64,000 bases of DNA, from the NCBI RefSeq assembly GCF_031846515.1, contig NZ_JAVRHO010000008.1, positions 85,065 to 149,064 of the forward strand, written 5' to 3'. The stretch is from Autumnicola lenta. Its GTDB lineage: Bacteria; Bacteroidota; Bacteroidia; Flavobacteriales; Flavobacteriaceae. Position 1 is the stretch's first letter. Each line of letters starts with the position of its first letter. Of the stretch, positions 15,484-24,005 are shown piece after piece. The notes under the pieces are model-generated. The model saw only the letters and a program-made list of their open reading frames with translations. It had not been told where the DNA came from and made no database searches. Made by a program: the position numbers and the translations under genes.

Positions 15484-16395
15484 ATGAACAGTGAATTAAA
15501 AGAAGAAATACCAAGAATAATAGGAAAATATACTTCAGGTAAAGAGGGACCTTTACTGTTTGTAACCGGCGGAATTCACGGCAACGAACCAAGCGGGGTG
15601 AAAGCATTGGAAAAGGTTTTTTCTGAACTGGAAAAAACTCGGCCTGAGATAAACGGAACAATCGTTGGCGTTGCAGGTAACAAAATGGCACTCAATCAAA
15701 ATAAGCGCTATATAGATGAAGACCTCAACAGGACATGGACTGAAGAAAACGTAAATCAGGAAAAAAAAGATTCCCACGAGAAAAAGGAAATGTTTGAAAT
15801 TATAGAACTTCTCAAGAAATTTCCTGAAAAAGATTTCACTAAACGCTATTTTCTCGATTGCCATACCACCTCCTCACCCAGTCTTCCGTATGTTTCGGTT
15901 CAGGAAGTGAATGATAATGATGAATGGGCGCATAAATTTCCGACCTATATTATTAGAGGTTTCAGCGACATTATTACGGGCGATATTGACCATTATTTAA
16001 GCCGTACCGGGATGACCGGTTTTGTTTTTGAAGCAGGCCAGCATACAGATAAACGTTCTGTAGAAAATCACGAAGGCGTAATCTGGCTGGCCCTAAAAGA
16101 GGCTTGTGACCTTGATCTTGAGAGGATTTCAACTTATCCCGATTGTGTAAACCGTTTTGCTGAAAAGAATGCGCCCCCGCAAAAAACCTTCGAAATTGTA
16201 CACCGTCACGGCCTGGAAGACGGTGATATTTTCGAAATGCAACCGGGTTATGAGAATTTCCAGAAAATCGAAAAAGGAGAGCTACTTGCAAAACAGAACG
16301 GAAACGAAGTTAAAAGCGAATGGGATGCCTATATTTTTATGCCACTCTACCAGGCTCAGGGAAATGATGGTTTTTTTGTAGTTCAGGAAGTGTAG
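15484..16395 (+). CDS. succinylglutamate desuccinylase/aspartoacylase-type zinc hydrolase
   Basis: This 303-residue M14-like amidohydrolase belongs to the AstE/AspA family. The zinc ligands are seen in GGIHGNEPSG (His and Glu, about residues 30-39) and DCHTTSSPSLPY (third ligand His, about 124). DEDLNRTW is the conserved substrate-site Asn-Arg region. The C-terminal ~90 residues form the extra beta domain, with the HRHGLEDGDIFEMQPGYENF motif. Known relatives hydrolyse N-acyl aspartate or glutamate. As the third gene of the DUF1704/ATP-grasp operon it probably cleaves an amide made or released by that system. A terminator follows at 16433-16467. Cytoplasmic, no signal peptide. Confidence 0.85.
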   Translation: MNSELKEEIPRIIGKYTSGKEGPLLFVTGGIHGNEPSGVKALEKVFSELEKTRPEINGTIVGVAGNKMALNQNKRYIDEDLNRTWTEENVNQEKKDSHEKKEMFEIIELLKKFPEKDFTKRYFLDCHTTSSPSLPYVSVQEVNDNDEWAHKFPTYIIRGFSDIITGDIDHYLSRTGMTGFVFEAGQHTDKRSVENHEGVIWLALKEACDLDLERISTYPDCVNRFAEKNAPPQKTFEIVHRHGLEDGDIFEMQPGYENFQKIEKGELLAKQNGNEVKSEWDAYIFMPLYQAQGNDGFFVVQEV

Positions 16396-16432
16396 CAAGC
16401 CCTTGCAGGCATAAAAAACATATTTTAGATAA

Positions 16433-16467
16433 GAGGTTTTCTGAAATTTTTCAGGAAACCTTTTTTA
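16433..16467 (+). terminator. intrinsic terminator of the DUF1704 operon
   Basis: AGGTTTTCTGAA (16434-16445) pairs with TTCAGGAAACCT (16450-16461) across a short loop, followed by TTTTT. It lies 38 bases after the aspartoacylase-type stop. Confidence 0.8.
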
Positions 16468-16481
16468 TTCTGAAGGGAAAC

Positions 16482-16691
16482 CTGAAAAATGGCAATTTTC
16501 GGCAATAGTAAGAGCTCCTCGATACAAAGGAGTGTCGCACTCGGAGTAAATACTTCGTACAACACTCGTTACACGCAAATCAACGTCAGCCAGAGCCTGT
16601 CGAAGGCCCTTCATTCTCAAATAAAAATCTTCAAATTTTCAAATCGATCAAAGCCTCTCTCCGGATCGATAATTGGCATTTTTGAGCAGTG
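16482..16691. repeat. intergenic repeat block with two inward-facing dispersed motifs
   Basis: A minus-oriented copy of the dispersed motif lies at 16482-16506 (read as GCCGAAAATTGCCATTTTT) and a plus-oriented copy at 16663-16686 (GATCGATAATTGGCATTTTT). Between them is a GC-richer stretch with CTCC/GGAG hairpin possibilities and GAGCCTGTCGAAGG, a sequence common in flavobacterial intergenic DNA. No gene is supported here. Confidence 0.55.
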
Positions 16692-16697
16692 ACTTTT

Positions 16698-17564
16698 TCA
16701 GGAAATCGCTATCACAAAAAGCCCAATAAGAATAATTACAATACCAATAAGCCTATTCCTAAAGTTCTTTCTTTCATTCATATAAAAGAAAGCAAAGAGG
16801 ATAATAAACACAGAACTTGCCCTTTTAATTGAAATTACATAGGCCACCAGGATAAATTGTATAGCAAACATTTGGGTTAGCACGCTTGCAGATCTAAAGA
16901 AGCCCACCAGTAACAAAGGCCATTTTCTCTTATTTATTTGTGATAGTGGTTTTTTGGACTTTATTGCCAGGATAGGGATAAGATAAAAAAGAATTACAAA
17001 ATCTTTACTGAAAGACCAAAACACGGGCGAAGTTTCCTCCACCCCAATTTTATCGATATTTGCCGTAATACTCCATATAAAGGCCACCAACAGCATGTAT
17101 CTTGGCCCCTGCTCCTTTACCAGCATTGCAAAAGGCGCAAAGAAATTTTTATTGTTTTCGCTAATGTTCGAAATATAAGTCCCCGCGACAATTAAAAGAA
17201 TTCCCACAATCCCTAATAGGCTGGGGAATTCACCAATCAATATAGGGGAAGTAAGTAACATAAACAGCGGAGTAAGAGTAATTAACGGCACAGTAACCGA
17301 AAGTTCAGAACGTTTTATAGCTTTAAAGTAAAGCAGGATAACAATTAACTGAAGAACAGAACTGGCAAGGAGTGCCCAAAAAAACCTTGGTGTCATTTCT
17401 TCAAAACCAAAATAGAAAATGAGCGGAGCAAGCAAAATACTCTGCACCAAATGCATAGAAAAGGCCGCAGTGTACTCGTCGATATAATGCAGGTTGAATT
17501 TACTGGTAATATCCTTTAATGCTTCTGAAATAGCCGTCCCGAATGCCAATAAAAATCCTAACAC
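16698..17564 (-). CDS. EamA/DMT-family transporter
   Basis: This is a 288-residue integral membrane protein with about ten hydrophobic segments arranged as two EamA halves (starts MLGFLLAFGTAISEALKDI and, near residue 145, KEQGPRYMLLVAFIWSITANIDKIG). The end KRASSVFIILFAFFYMNERKNFRNRLIGIVIILIG is the typical last EamA hairpin with the conserved NERK-like glutamate. Such proteins export or import small metabolites, with substrates that cannot be read from sequence. It is the last gene of a minus-strand cluster; the ASRT-family gene ends six bases upstream, so it probably shares a transcript and may move a product of that sugar locus. Confidence 0.88.
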   Translation of the reverse strand: MLGFLLAFGTAISEALKDITSKFNLHYIDEYTAAFSMHLVQSILLAPLIFYFGFEEMTPRFFWALLASSVLQLIVILLYFKAIKRSELSVTVPLITLTPLFMLLTSPILIGEFPSLLGIVGILLIVAGTYISNISENNKNFFAPFAMLVKEQGPRYMLLVAFIWSITANIDKIGVEETSPVFWSFSKDFVILFYLIPILAIKSKKPLSQINKRKWPLLLVGFFRSASVLTQMFAIQFILVAYVISIKRASSVFIILFAFFYMNERKNFRNRLIGIVIILIGLFVIAIS

Positions 17565-17570
17565 ATCTTT

Positions 17571-17954
17571 CTATTTTTCTGGTTCTACGGGAAAGGCAAT
17601 TGTGCTCATTTCCGCATTTGAATTTGCACCGGTGTTCATCCTGCTAAACTGGATCACCACCGGAACATTGGTCTGTATAAGACAACTGTAGTTTCGCTCC
17701 AGTTGCACCGCCTCAGGAGCAATTAGATCGTTAAATCTTATTTTCCGGAGACGTTTAGCTCTTACCAGTATTTCGTAGGTCCCAACAGGTTTTTGATCTT
17801 CATAGAAAATCAACAACTCTACTATAGCATTTTCTTCGGAAGTATTTAAAACCGCGATTTTATCATGGCTTATAAATTCAGGCTCCTCCCCATTATTCTT
17901 AAATGGAATGCGTCCTGCTGAAAAGGCCCAGTCAATTTTTCCTATCGCTTTCAT
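17571..17954 (-). CDS. ASRT-family (sensory rhodopsin transducer-like) protein, divergent copy
   Basis: This 127-residue soluble beta-sandwich protein is of the Anabaena sensory rhodopsin transducer (ASRT, DUF1362) family. Shared landmarks are EEPEFISHDKIAVLNTS, YEDQKPVGTYEILV, RLRKIRFNDLIAPEAV and NVPVVIQFSR. It is a divergent paralogue of the protein at 19154-19525: the normally conserved HTRLDSRQ is FSRMNTGAN here. The family has been proposed to bind small molecules such as sugars, and many members, as here, have no rhodopsin nearby. Its start overlaps the end of the lactone oxidase gene by four bases (ATGA). A carbohydrate-sensing or carbohydrate-handling role is the likely one. Confidence 0.82.
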   Translation of the reverse strand: MKAIGKIDWAFSAGRIPFKNNGEEPEFISHDKIAVLNTSEENAIVELLIFYEDQKPVGTYEILVRAKRLRKIRFNDLIAPEAVQLERNYSCLIQTNVPVVIQFSRMNTGANSNAEMSTIAFPVEPEK

Positions 17955-19147
17955 TCTTCAGGTATTAAAAGTTCCTCCATATACGGACTCAAAAAAACCT
18001 TATCCGGATCAAATCTTTCCCGATACTTCTGAAAATCATCCCAGCAGGGAAACAGCTCTTTTAATTCCGCTGCTTTAAGCCTATGCTTTTTCCCCCAATG
18101 TGGTCTCCCGCCGTATCTTCTGAATATTGGCTCGATAGCTTTAAAATACTCCCAGAATGGAAGTCCGGCGTTGTGGTGCAGTGATATCGTTACCGAGTCC
18201 CGCCCATACATACTGCTCAAAAAAGCATCATCTGCCTTTATTGTTCTGTAAAGAACTCTCCAGGCAACGCCTTTTCGCCACTTTTGCTTAATTTCCCTAC
18301 GTACCTCCAGAAAACATTCCGGGCCATTTTTGGCGGGAAGGGCGTATTCCATTTCATCAAATTTAAGGTGCCGGGAGCGAGGTAAAACTTTATGGCTGTC
18401 TCCTTCTTTTTTGAATGTTAGCTTACCATAAGGAATTTCCGGCATCTTCTCTCCTTCCTTGTTCATCACCCTTATTTTTGCCATGTCACTCCTTGGATAC
18501 CAGTAAAAGTCAAAATTGCGATTACGCTCCTGTAGTTCCTCCAGATTTCCAAGACATTTATCTAAAGGTACGCACCATTCCTTTCTTGTTAACCTGAAAA
18601 ATGGCTGCAGTTGAAGTCGCATTTTAATAAAGATTCCGCAGGTTCCCATTGCTACACGTAGGGCTCGGAAGAGTTCTTCATCTTCTTCTATATTGGTATC
18701 AATTATTTCTCCCGTTCCGGTAATCATTCTTACACCAACGAGCATCGAAGAAAGATTGCGCAATTCCCTCCCCGTACCATGCGTTCCTGTACCTATAGCG
18801 CCGGCAATGGTCTGCACATCTACGTCTCCGGTGTTATGCATCGCCAGTCCATACCTGTAAAGGTCCTTGCCTGCTTCTTTTACCGTCATTCCTGCTAAAA
18901 CGGTAGCACGGTTTTTCTCCAAATCTGGTGCTTCAACTCCTTTAAAATGCTTCAGGGAAAGTAGTATATCGTCAGTTTTTACAAGCGGACTTGAAGAGTG
19001 TCCGACTCCAACCACCCGCAATTTCCTTTTCTCTCTTCTTGCTCTTTTAACCAGTTGGACTATCTCCTCCTCAGATTCTGGTGTGAGAATTGCACCCGGT
19101 TTAAAGCTTAAACTTCCACTCCAGTTTTTCCACTCTTCCTCCCTCAT
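17951..19147 (-). CDS. FAD-linked sugar-lactone/alditol oxidase (arabinono-lactone oxidase family)
   Basis: This 398-residue flavoprotein is of the D-arabinono-1,4-lactone/L-gulonolactone oxidase family. The N-terminal FAD domain shows VVGVGHSSSPLV (about 45-56), whose His is the usual covalent FAD attachment point, and GAIGTGTHGTG (about 117-127). The C-terminal ALO domain has RPHWGKKH and ends FDPDKVFLSPYMEELL. Family members oxidise aldonolactones or alditols with O2 or another acceptor. It is encoded between two ASRT-type genes, overlapping the downstream one by four bases and starting six bases after the upstream one. No signal peptide is seen. The exact substrate is unknown; neighbours imply a glucose- or trehalose-related sugar. 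Confidence 0.88.
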   Translation of the reverse strand: MREEEWKNWSGSLSFKPGAILTPESEEEIVQLVKRARREKRKLRVVGVGHSSSPLVKTDDILLSLKHFKGVEAPDLEKNRATVLAGMTVKEAGKDLYRYGLAMHNTGDVDVQTIAGAIGTGTHGTGRELRNLSSMLVGVRMITGTGEIIDTNIEEDEELFRALRVAMGTCGIFIKMRLQLQPFFRLTRKEWCVPLDKCLGNLEELQERNRNFDFYWYPRSDMAKIRVMNKEGEKMPEIPYGKLTFKKEGDSHKVLPRSRHLKFDEMEYALPAKNGPECFLEVRREIKQKWRKGVAWRVLYRTIKADDAFLSSMYGRDSVTISLHHNAGLPFWEYFKAIEPIFRRYGGRPHWGKKHRLKAAELKELFPCWDDFQKYRERFDPDKVFLSPYMEELLIPEE

Positions 19148-19153
19148 AAAAAT

Positions 19154-19525
19154 CTATTCTGAATAAGCTATTGTGGTTAACAAAGCATTTTCTGCCTGTC
19201 GTGAATCCAGCCTTGTATGCTGTACAACCACCGGAATATCAGATGCTATTACGCAGGCATAATCGGTGTCTTTTGGAACAGGTTCAGGATCTTCAAGATC
19301 ATTAAACCGAAGATGTTTTGTTCGCTGTGCCTCTACCTCAACTTTATAAGGTCCTACAGGGTCTTTATCTGTAAAAAAAAGTGTGATTTCCACCTGGGCT
19401 TTCCTGTTGGAAGTATTCAAAATACAAGCTGTTTCATGACTTGTAAATTCCGGTTCGGGCCCTGTGCCGTAAGAAGGAATATAACCTTCAGCAATTACCC
19501 AGGTTTTCTTTCCGAATGTTCTCAT
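19154..19525 (-). CDS. ASRT-family (sensory rhodopsin transducer-like) protein, canonical copy
   Basis: This 123-residue protein is close to the standard ASRT pattern: WVIAEGYIPSYGTGPEPE, SHETACILNTS, FFTDKDPVGPYKVEVEAQRT, HLRFNDLEDPEPVP and VVVQHTRLDSRQAENALL. In Anabaena the homologue couples to sensory rhodopsin, but no opsin gene is present here. The domain itself is proposed to be a general small-molecule (probably carbohydrate) binder. It lies between a GH13 alpha-glucosidase (34 bases upstream) and the lactone oxidase (six bases downstream) in one minus-strand operon. With the second copy at 17571 it brackets the oxidase, suggesting that they act together. Family call firm, function inferred. 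Confidence 0.88.
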   Translation of the reverse strand: MRTFGKKTWVIAEGYIPSYGTGPEPEFTSHETACILNTSNRKAQVEITLFFTDKDPVGPYKVEVEAQRTKHLRFNDLEDPEPVPKDTDYACVIASDIPVVVQHTRLDSRQAENALLTTIAYSE

Positions 19526-19559
19526 ATTATCTCTTTTTGCCGTTAGTAAATTCTATTGA

Positions 19560-21170
19560 TCATTCCTTTATTTCTGCTATTAAACCTTCATTACTCTCTA
19601 ATTGTACTGTTCCCTCCAAATTTTTTCCTTCCCTCCCGGCATGTGTGGACGCAAGGATAATGGCTTTGGAAAACGGTACATTTGTCTCCATAGCTTCACC
19701 CGAATCTCCCAGGTTTAGAATGACAAAAATTTTCTTTTCTTCCGAAGAACGTATATAAGCCAGCAAATTTCCAGTGGTTAATACAGGTCGATATTTGCCA
19801 ATTTGGAGTGCCGGCTCTTTTTGCCGAAGGGCAATGAGTTTTCTATAAAAACTAATTATACTTTCTTCGGAATCCCACTCTTTTTCCACATTTAATTCCT
19901 TATAATTTTCCATTAACGGAAGCCAGGGTTTTCCACTTGTAAAGCCTGCATTTTCTGAAGAATCCCATTGCATCGGAGTTCTTTCGGGGTCGCGGTTGAG
20001 TCCTTTCCCCGGAATATTCTTTTCCTGTGGATCCTGAACCTGATCTGGTGCAATTGGCACATCTTCCATACCTATTTCGTCTCCGTAATATATTGTTGGT
20101 GTTCCACGTAGGGTCAAAAGCATCATTGCAGCGATTCTCGCCTGCTTCACTCCTACTCTCGTCGCAATCCTCGAGTTATCGTGATTTCCCAGAACCCAGT
20201 TTGGCCAACCACCGGGCGGCAGGGCCCCTTCATAGTTATTAATTGCTGCTTCAATCTCCCTGGCATCCCATGGTAACAGTACCAACTGAAAATTAAACGG
20301 CAAATGTGCACCGCGGTTATCTTTACCATAATACTCCACGAGCTGCTCAACCGGAAGATAAATTTCCCCAATAAGAAGCCGCTCATCAAATTCATCTATA
20401 ACCGACCTCATTTTTTCTACAATATCGTGCACCTCTGGCTGGTCTGTGGTGTATGTCTGGAGATGTTTGTCATATGGCGAATAGTCTTCGGTATAATTTG
20501 GGTTTGGAGGATTATCCCTAAATTGCGCATCTTTTATAAGATGCCACATTACGTCTACCCTAAAGCCGTCTACACCTTTATCTAACCAAAATCGCAATAC
20601 ATTAAACATTGCTTCCTGCACTTCAGGATTACGCCAGTTCAAATCTGGCTGCTCTTTCAAAAAAGCATGATAGTAATATTGATTCGTCTCTTTGTCGTAC
20701 TCCCATCCACTTCCGCCGAAAACACTTCCCCAGTTTGTTGGTGGGCCACCATCTGGCGCCGGATCTTTCCATATATACCAATCCCGTTTAGGGTTATTTT
20801 TAGAACTTCTTGAATCCAGGAACCACTCATGCATATTTGAGGAATGATTGGGAACAAAATCAAGGATCAGTTTCATCTCTCTTTTATGAATTTCCTCAAG
20901 CAGGCTGTTGAAATCTTCCATCGTTCCAAACATGGGGTGAATTCCTGTGTAGTCGCTTACATCGTATCCAAAATCGGCCATTGGGGAAGGATAAATTGGT
21001 GAAATCCAGACTACTTTTACTCCGAGATCTTTAATATGATCCAGCTTTTCGATGATCCCGGGGAGATCTCCTATTCCGTCGCCGTTGTTATCCTTATAAG
21101 AACGCGGATAAATTTGATACACAATTTCCTTTTGCCACCATTTATACTTTTCCGTTTGAATCTCCTTCAT
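19560..21170 (-). CDS. GH13 alpha-glucosidase (oligo-1,6-glucosidase-like)
   Basis: This 536-residue alpha-amylase-family hydrolase has all conserved regions: DFVPNHSS, GFRVDVMW with the nucleophile Asp (about residue 200), LIGEIYLP with the acid/base Glu, and GNHDNSR with the transition-state Asp. The QIYPRSYKDNNGDGIGDL start is typical of alpha-glucosidases and oligo-1,6-glucosidases that release glucose from maltose, isomaltose or trehalose-type substrates. There is no signal peptide, so it is cytoplasmic. It lies between a trehalose-synthase-like GH13 gene (upstream, 59-base gap) and an ASRT gene. A decayed copy of its 3' part seems to exist at 12264-12345. Confidence 0.93.
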   Translation of the reverse strand: MKEIQTEKYKWWQKEIVYQIYPRSYKDNNGDGIGDLPGIIEKLDHIKDLGVKVVWISPIYPSPMADFGYDVSDYTGIHPMFGTMEDFNSLLEEIHKREMKLILDFVPNHSSNMHEWFLDSRSSKNNPKRDWYIWKDPAPDGGPPTNWGSVFGGSGWEYDKETNQYYYHAFLKEQPDLNWRNPEVQEAMFNVLRFWLDKGVDGFRVDVMWHLIKDAQFRDNPPNPNYTEDYSPYDKHLQTYTTDQPEVHDIVEKMRSVIDEFDERLLIGEIYLPVEQLVEYYGKDNRGAHLPFNFQLVLLPWDAREIEAAINNYEGALPPGGWPNWVLGNHDNSRIATRVGVKQARIAAMMLLTLRGTPTIYYGDEIGMEDVPIAPDQVQDPQEKNIPGKGLNRDPERTPMQWDSSENAGFTSGKPWLPLMENYKELNVEKEWDSEESIISFYRKLIALRQKEPALQIGKYRPVLTTGNLLAYIRSSEEKKIFVILNLGDSGEAMETNVPFSKAIILASTHAGREGKNLEGTVQLESNEGLIAEIKE

Positions 21171-21229
21171 ATTTTGAATTTTCTGTTGTTAGTTCTTTTT
21201 CCTGTGCTATCGCATTATTAAAGGGTGAT

Positions 21230-22861
21230 TTATAAAAATCGTTTTCTTTTGTGCAACCACCGGTAGCCGTATGGGTTCAATTTAATTTCCTGTGAATCTG
21301 AATCAAAGGCTTTATAACGCTCATCCCCAAAAATATCCACGATCTCTTCGGGATTTTCAAATTTGGTTTTAACCATAACTTCTTCATCAGAAAAGTTGTG
21401 GAACGCGATTGCTGTTCCTTTATCTGAATTCCGGCAGTGGGCAAGGACACTTTTGTTACCAGTATCCATCACGACGTAATCGCCCCAACCAAATTCACGG
21501 AATTCCTTTCTAAATTTTATGGCATGTGCCATCCAGTTCAGTAAAGAATCATGATCGCGATGTTGATCGTGTACATTGATCTTTTTGTAACTGAAATCTC
21601 CTTCAGAAACAACGCTGCGTATAAGTTGATCTTCAGGAGCGCTAGAAAATCCTCCATTTTTATCGTCAGACCACTGCATTACAGTCCGCACACTGGAGCG
21701 GCCTTCCATAGAAAGATCTTCGCCCATTCCTATTTCCTGCCCGTATCTTATAACAGGAGTTCCCGGGAGGGTAAACAATAAACTGTAGGCCATTTCAATT
21801 CTTTTGCGGTCGTTGTCCAACATAGAAGCAAGACGCCTCCTGATTCCACGCCCGAAAATCTGCATGTTTTCCTGCGGAGCAAAGGCTTGAAACACCTCCT
21901 GCTGTTCCTCATTGGATAATTTACTAAGATTCAACTCATCGTGATTCCTTACAAATATTGCCATTTGTTCCTTTTCAGAAATCTGTGGCATTTTTTTAAG
22001 TGCATCTGCCAATGGAGTAGCTTCTTTTCTGGCAAAAGATAAAAACATGTAATTGTTTACATAGAAATTGAAAAGCATGTGCATTTCATCTTCATCTCCA
22101 AAGAATTTATCATAATCATCAGGAGGAAGATCTACTTCTGCCAGGAGAATAGAATCTTTCTTCTGTGTTTCCACAAATTCCCGAAAATGCCTGAAAACCG
22201 AGTGTGGATCTTTACAGAAATTTACTGTGCCTTTTTCATTGAACATGTGCGGCGCAGCATCAATCCTGAATCCGGAAACGCCCATCTTTAACCAGAACTG
22301 CATAATCCTGAAGATTTCTTCCTGTACATTTTCGTTAGAAATGTTAAGGTCTGGCTGGTGGGTATAAAAGGTATGGAAATAGTAGGCCCCGGCTTCCTCA
22401 TCCCATTCCCAATTAGAACCATCCTCTTCACCGCCGCTCATTATATTTTCCCCTTTATCTTCTGGTTTTTCATCTAGCCAGATATAGAAATCGCGATATT
22501 TGGAATCTTTATTTTTTCTGGCTTCCTGGAACCACGTATGTTCTGTAGAGGTATGGTTTACCGCCAGGTCAATAAGAATCCTAATCCCTACTTCATCTGC
22601 AGCATCTATAAGCTGTGCAAAATGCCCTAAATCGCCAAGCCTGGGATCCACTTTGTAGTAATCTCTTACATCGTATCCATTATCCTTATTGGGGGAATCA
22701 AAAAAAGGCATTAGCCAGAGGCAGTTCACACCTAAGCTTGACAAATAAGTAAGACCATTCGTAAGACCTTGAAAATCTCCAATTCCGTCACCGTTCGAGT
22801 CTTTGAAGGTTTCCACATCCAGGCAGTAAATCACTGCATTTTTATACCAGTATTTGTTCAT
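21230..22861 (-). CDS. GH13 trehalose synthase-like alpha-glucan enzyme
   Basis: This 543-residue GH13 protein is most like trehalose synthase/maltose glucosyltransferase (GH13_16), which interconverts maltose and trehalose. Landmarks are WYKNAVIYCLDVETFKDSNG, DLAVNHTS, GFRIDAAPHM (nucleophile Asp), LLAEVDLP (acid/base Glu) and VRNHDELN (the Asp after NH). The C-terminal beta domain ends NPYGYRWL. The fused maltokinase domain found in some relatives is absent. Cytoplasmic by lack of a signal. It is translated 12 bases after the LLM oxidoreductase gene and before the alpha-glucosidase. An alpha-amylase role is the alternative, since subfamilies overlap. Confidence 0.85.
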   Translation of the reverse strand: MNKYWYKNAVIYCLDVETFKDSNGDGIGDFQGLTNGLTYLSSLGVNCLWLMPFFDSPNKDNGYDVRDYYKVDPRLGDLGHFAQLIDAADEVGIRILIDLAVNHTSTEHTWFQEARKNKDSKYRDFYIWLDEKPEDKGENIMSGGEEDGSNWEWDEEAGAYYFHTFYTHQPDLNISNENVQEEIFRIMQFWLKMGVSGFRIDAAPHMFNEKGTVNFCKDPHSVFRHFREFVETQKKDSILLAEVDLPPDDYDKFFGDEDEMHMLFNFYVNNYMFLSFARKEATPLADALKKMPQISEKEQMAIFVRNHDELNLSKLSNEEQQEVFQAFAPQENMQIFGRGIRRRLASMLDNDRKRIEMAYSLLFTLPGTPVIRYGQEIGMGEDLSMEGRSSVRTVMQWSDDKNGGFSSAPEDQLIRSVVSEGDFSYKKINVHDQHRDHDSLLNWMAHAIKFRKEFREFGWGDYVVMDTGNKSVLAHCRNSDKGTAIAFHNFSDEEVMVKTKFENPEEIVDIFGDERYKAFDSDSQEIKLNPYGYRWLHKRKRFL

Positions 22862-22873
22862 CTTTTTCTGATT

Positions 22874-23833
22874 TTATTTCTGAAATTCAGGTCTCAGTTT
22901 GTTTCCGAAGAATTCTATAAATTTCTCCTGTTCTTCATTTACATTATGCAGGATTATTTTTTCGAACCCAAGTTCTTTAAAAGCATATATTTTGTCTAAA
23001 AACAACTGGGGATCGCTTCCCGTGATTACATACTTTTCGATATCTTCCTTGCGCACCTTTTCTCCCATATCGTCAAACTGTTCCGGAGTAATTAATTCTG
23101 AAGTGAGTTTACTGGGAAAAATATTGTTCTTCCATTGGTCCTTTGCTCCCTGTAATGCCTTTTCTTTAGTAGATGAATAGGAAACCTGGACTTTTAAAGC
23201 CATTGGTTTATTTTCTCCGCCGTTACTCCTAAAAGCTTCAACCATTTCTTTTAACTCTTCAATGGGTTTGGAGATCGTTATTAATCCGTCGGCCCAGCTG
23301 GCAAGCCATTTTGCAGTCTTTAACGTTAGAGCAGCACCAAAAACGGTAGGCGTATGGGTGGGAGTTGTAAATAATTTTGCTTTCTCTACTTTTACAATTC
23401 CATGATGACTTACGTAATCACCTTTCCAAAGTTCCTGCATGACTTCTACAGACTCTTTAAGACGCTGATTTCGGATTTCTTTAGAGGGCCATTTGTCTCC
23501 GGTAATATTTTCATTTAAAGCCTGGCCGCTTCCTGTAGCTATCCAGAAACGCCTGGGAAACATTTCGTCCAGGGTAGCCACGGCCTGCGCAATTATTGCA
23601 GGATGGTAGCGCTGCCCGGGAGCATTTACAATACCGAATTCGAGATTTGTAGCCTGCATCGCAGCGCCAAGCCAGCTCCAGGCAAAACCGCTTTCCCCCT
23701 GTCTATTGCTCCAGGGGTGGAAATGATCTGAAGAGAGTACAGCTTCAAAACCGGCTTCTTCGGCTTTTTGTACAAGTTTTAGTAATGCTGAAGGGGAAAA
23801 CTGTTCATGAGAAGCATGATATCCTAATTTCAT
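22874..23833 (-). CDS. LLM-class flavin oxidoreductase, probably non-F420
   Basis: This is a 319-residue TIM-barrel luciferase-like monooxygenase of the group resembling F420-dependent glucose-6-phosphate dehydrogenase (MKLGYHASHEQFSP; GFEAVLSSDHFHPW; SFAWSWLGA-like GFAWSWLGAAMQ; GQRYHPAIIAQAVATLDEMFP; ATGSGQALNE). Bacteroidota do not normally make F420, and the relatives I know from this phylum are classed as probable non-F420 flavin enzymes, so FMN is the likely cofactor. It is the first gene of the minus-strand sugar cluster, 12 bases before the GH13 trehalose-synthase-like gene. A sugar C1-oxidation role is plausible from family and context but unproven. Confidence 0.85.
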   Translation of the reverse strand: MKLGYHASHEQFSPSALLKLVQKAEEAGFEAVLSSDHFHPWSNRQGESGFAWSWLGAAMQATNLEFGIVNAPGQRYHPAIIAQAVATLDEMFPRRFWIATGSGQALNENITGDKWPSKEIRNQRLKESVEVMQELWKGDYVSHHGIVKVEKAKLFTTPTHTPTVFGAALTLKTAKWLASWADGLITISKPIEELKEMVEAFRSNGGENKPMALKVQVSYSSTKEKALQGAKDQWKNNIFPSKLTSELITPEQFDDMGEKVRKEDIEKYVITGSDPQLFLDKIYAFKELGFEKIILHNVNEEQEKFIEFFGNKLRPEFQK

Positions 23834-24005
23834 ACGATTCTTTCATTGGTTCGTCCTCTGTAAGATAAAAAAATGAAAGCGCCTCTTAAAATGACAGAGA
23901 AGCCTTAAGTCATAAAAAAAAGATAAAGTTTTTCAACATTGATTTTCGGAATGGAATCAAAAGGAGGTATTTCTAATGAAAATATAAACTGCCAGGTAGC
24001 GGATA

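Noticed and set aside
16489..16692. 67-residue plus-strand frame
   Set aside because: It consists of repeat sequence between two inward-facing dispersed motifs.
19154..19525. Light-signalling (rhodopsin) system
   Set aside because: No opsin gene or seven-helix retinal protein is present in the window; the neighbours are sugar enzymes.
22874..23833. F420-dependent glucose-6-phosphate dehydrogenase
   Set aside because: The fold is similar, but Bacteroidota normally lack F420 and this branch is classed as non-F420; I named it only LLM-class.
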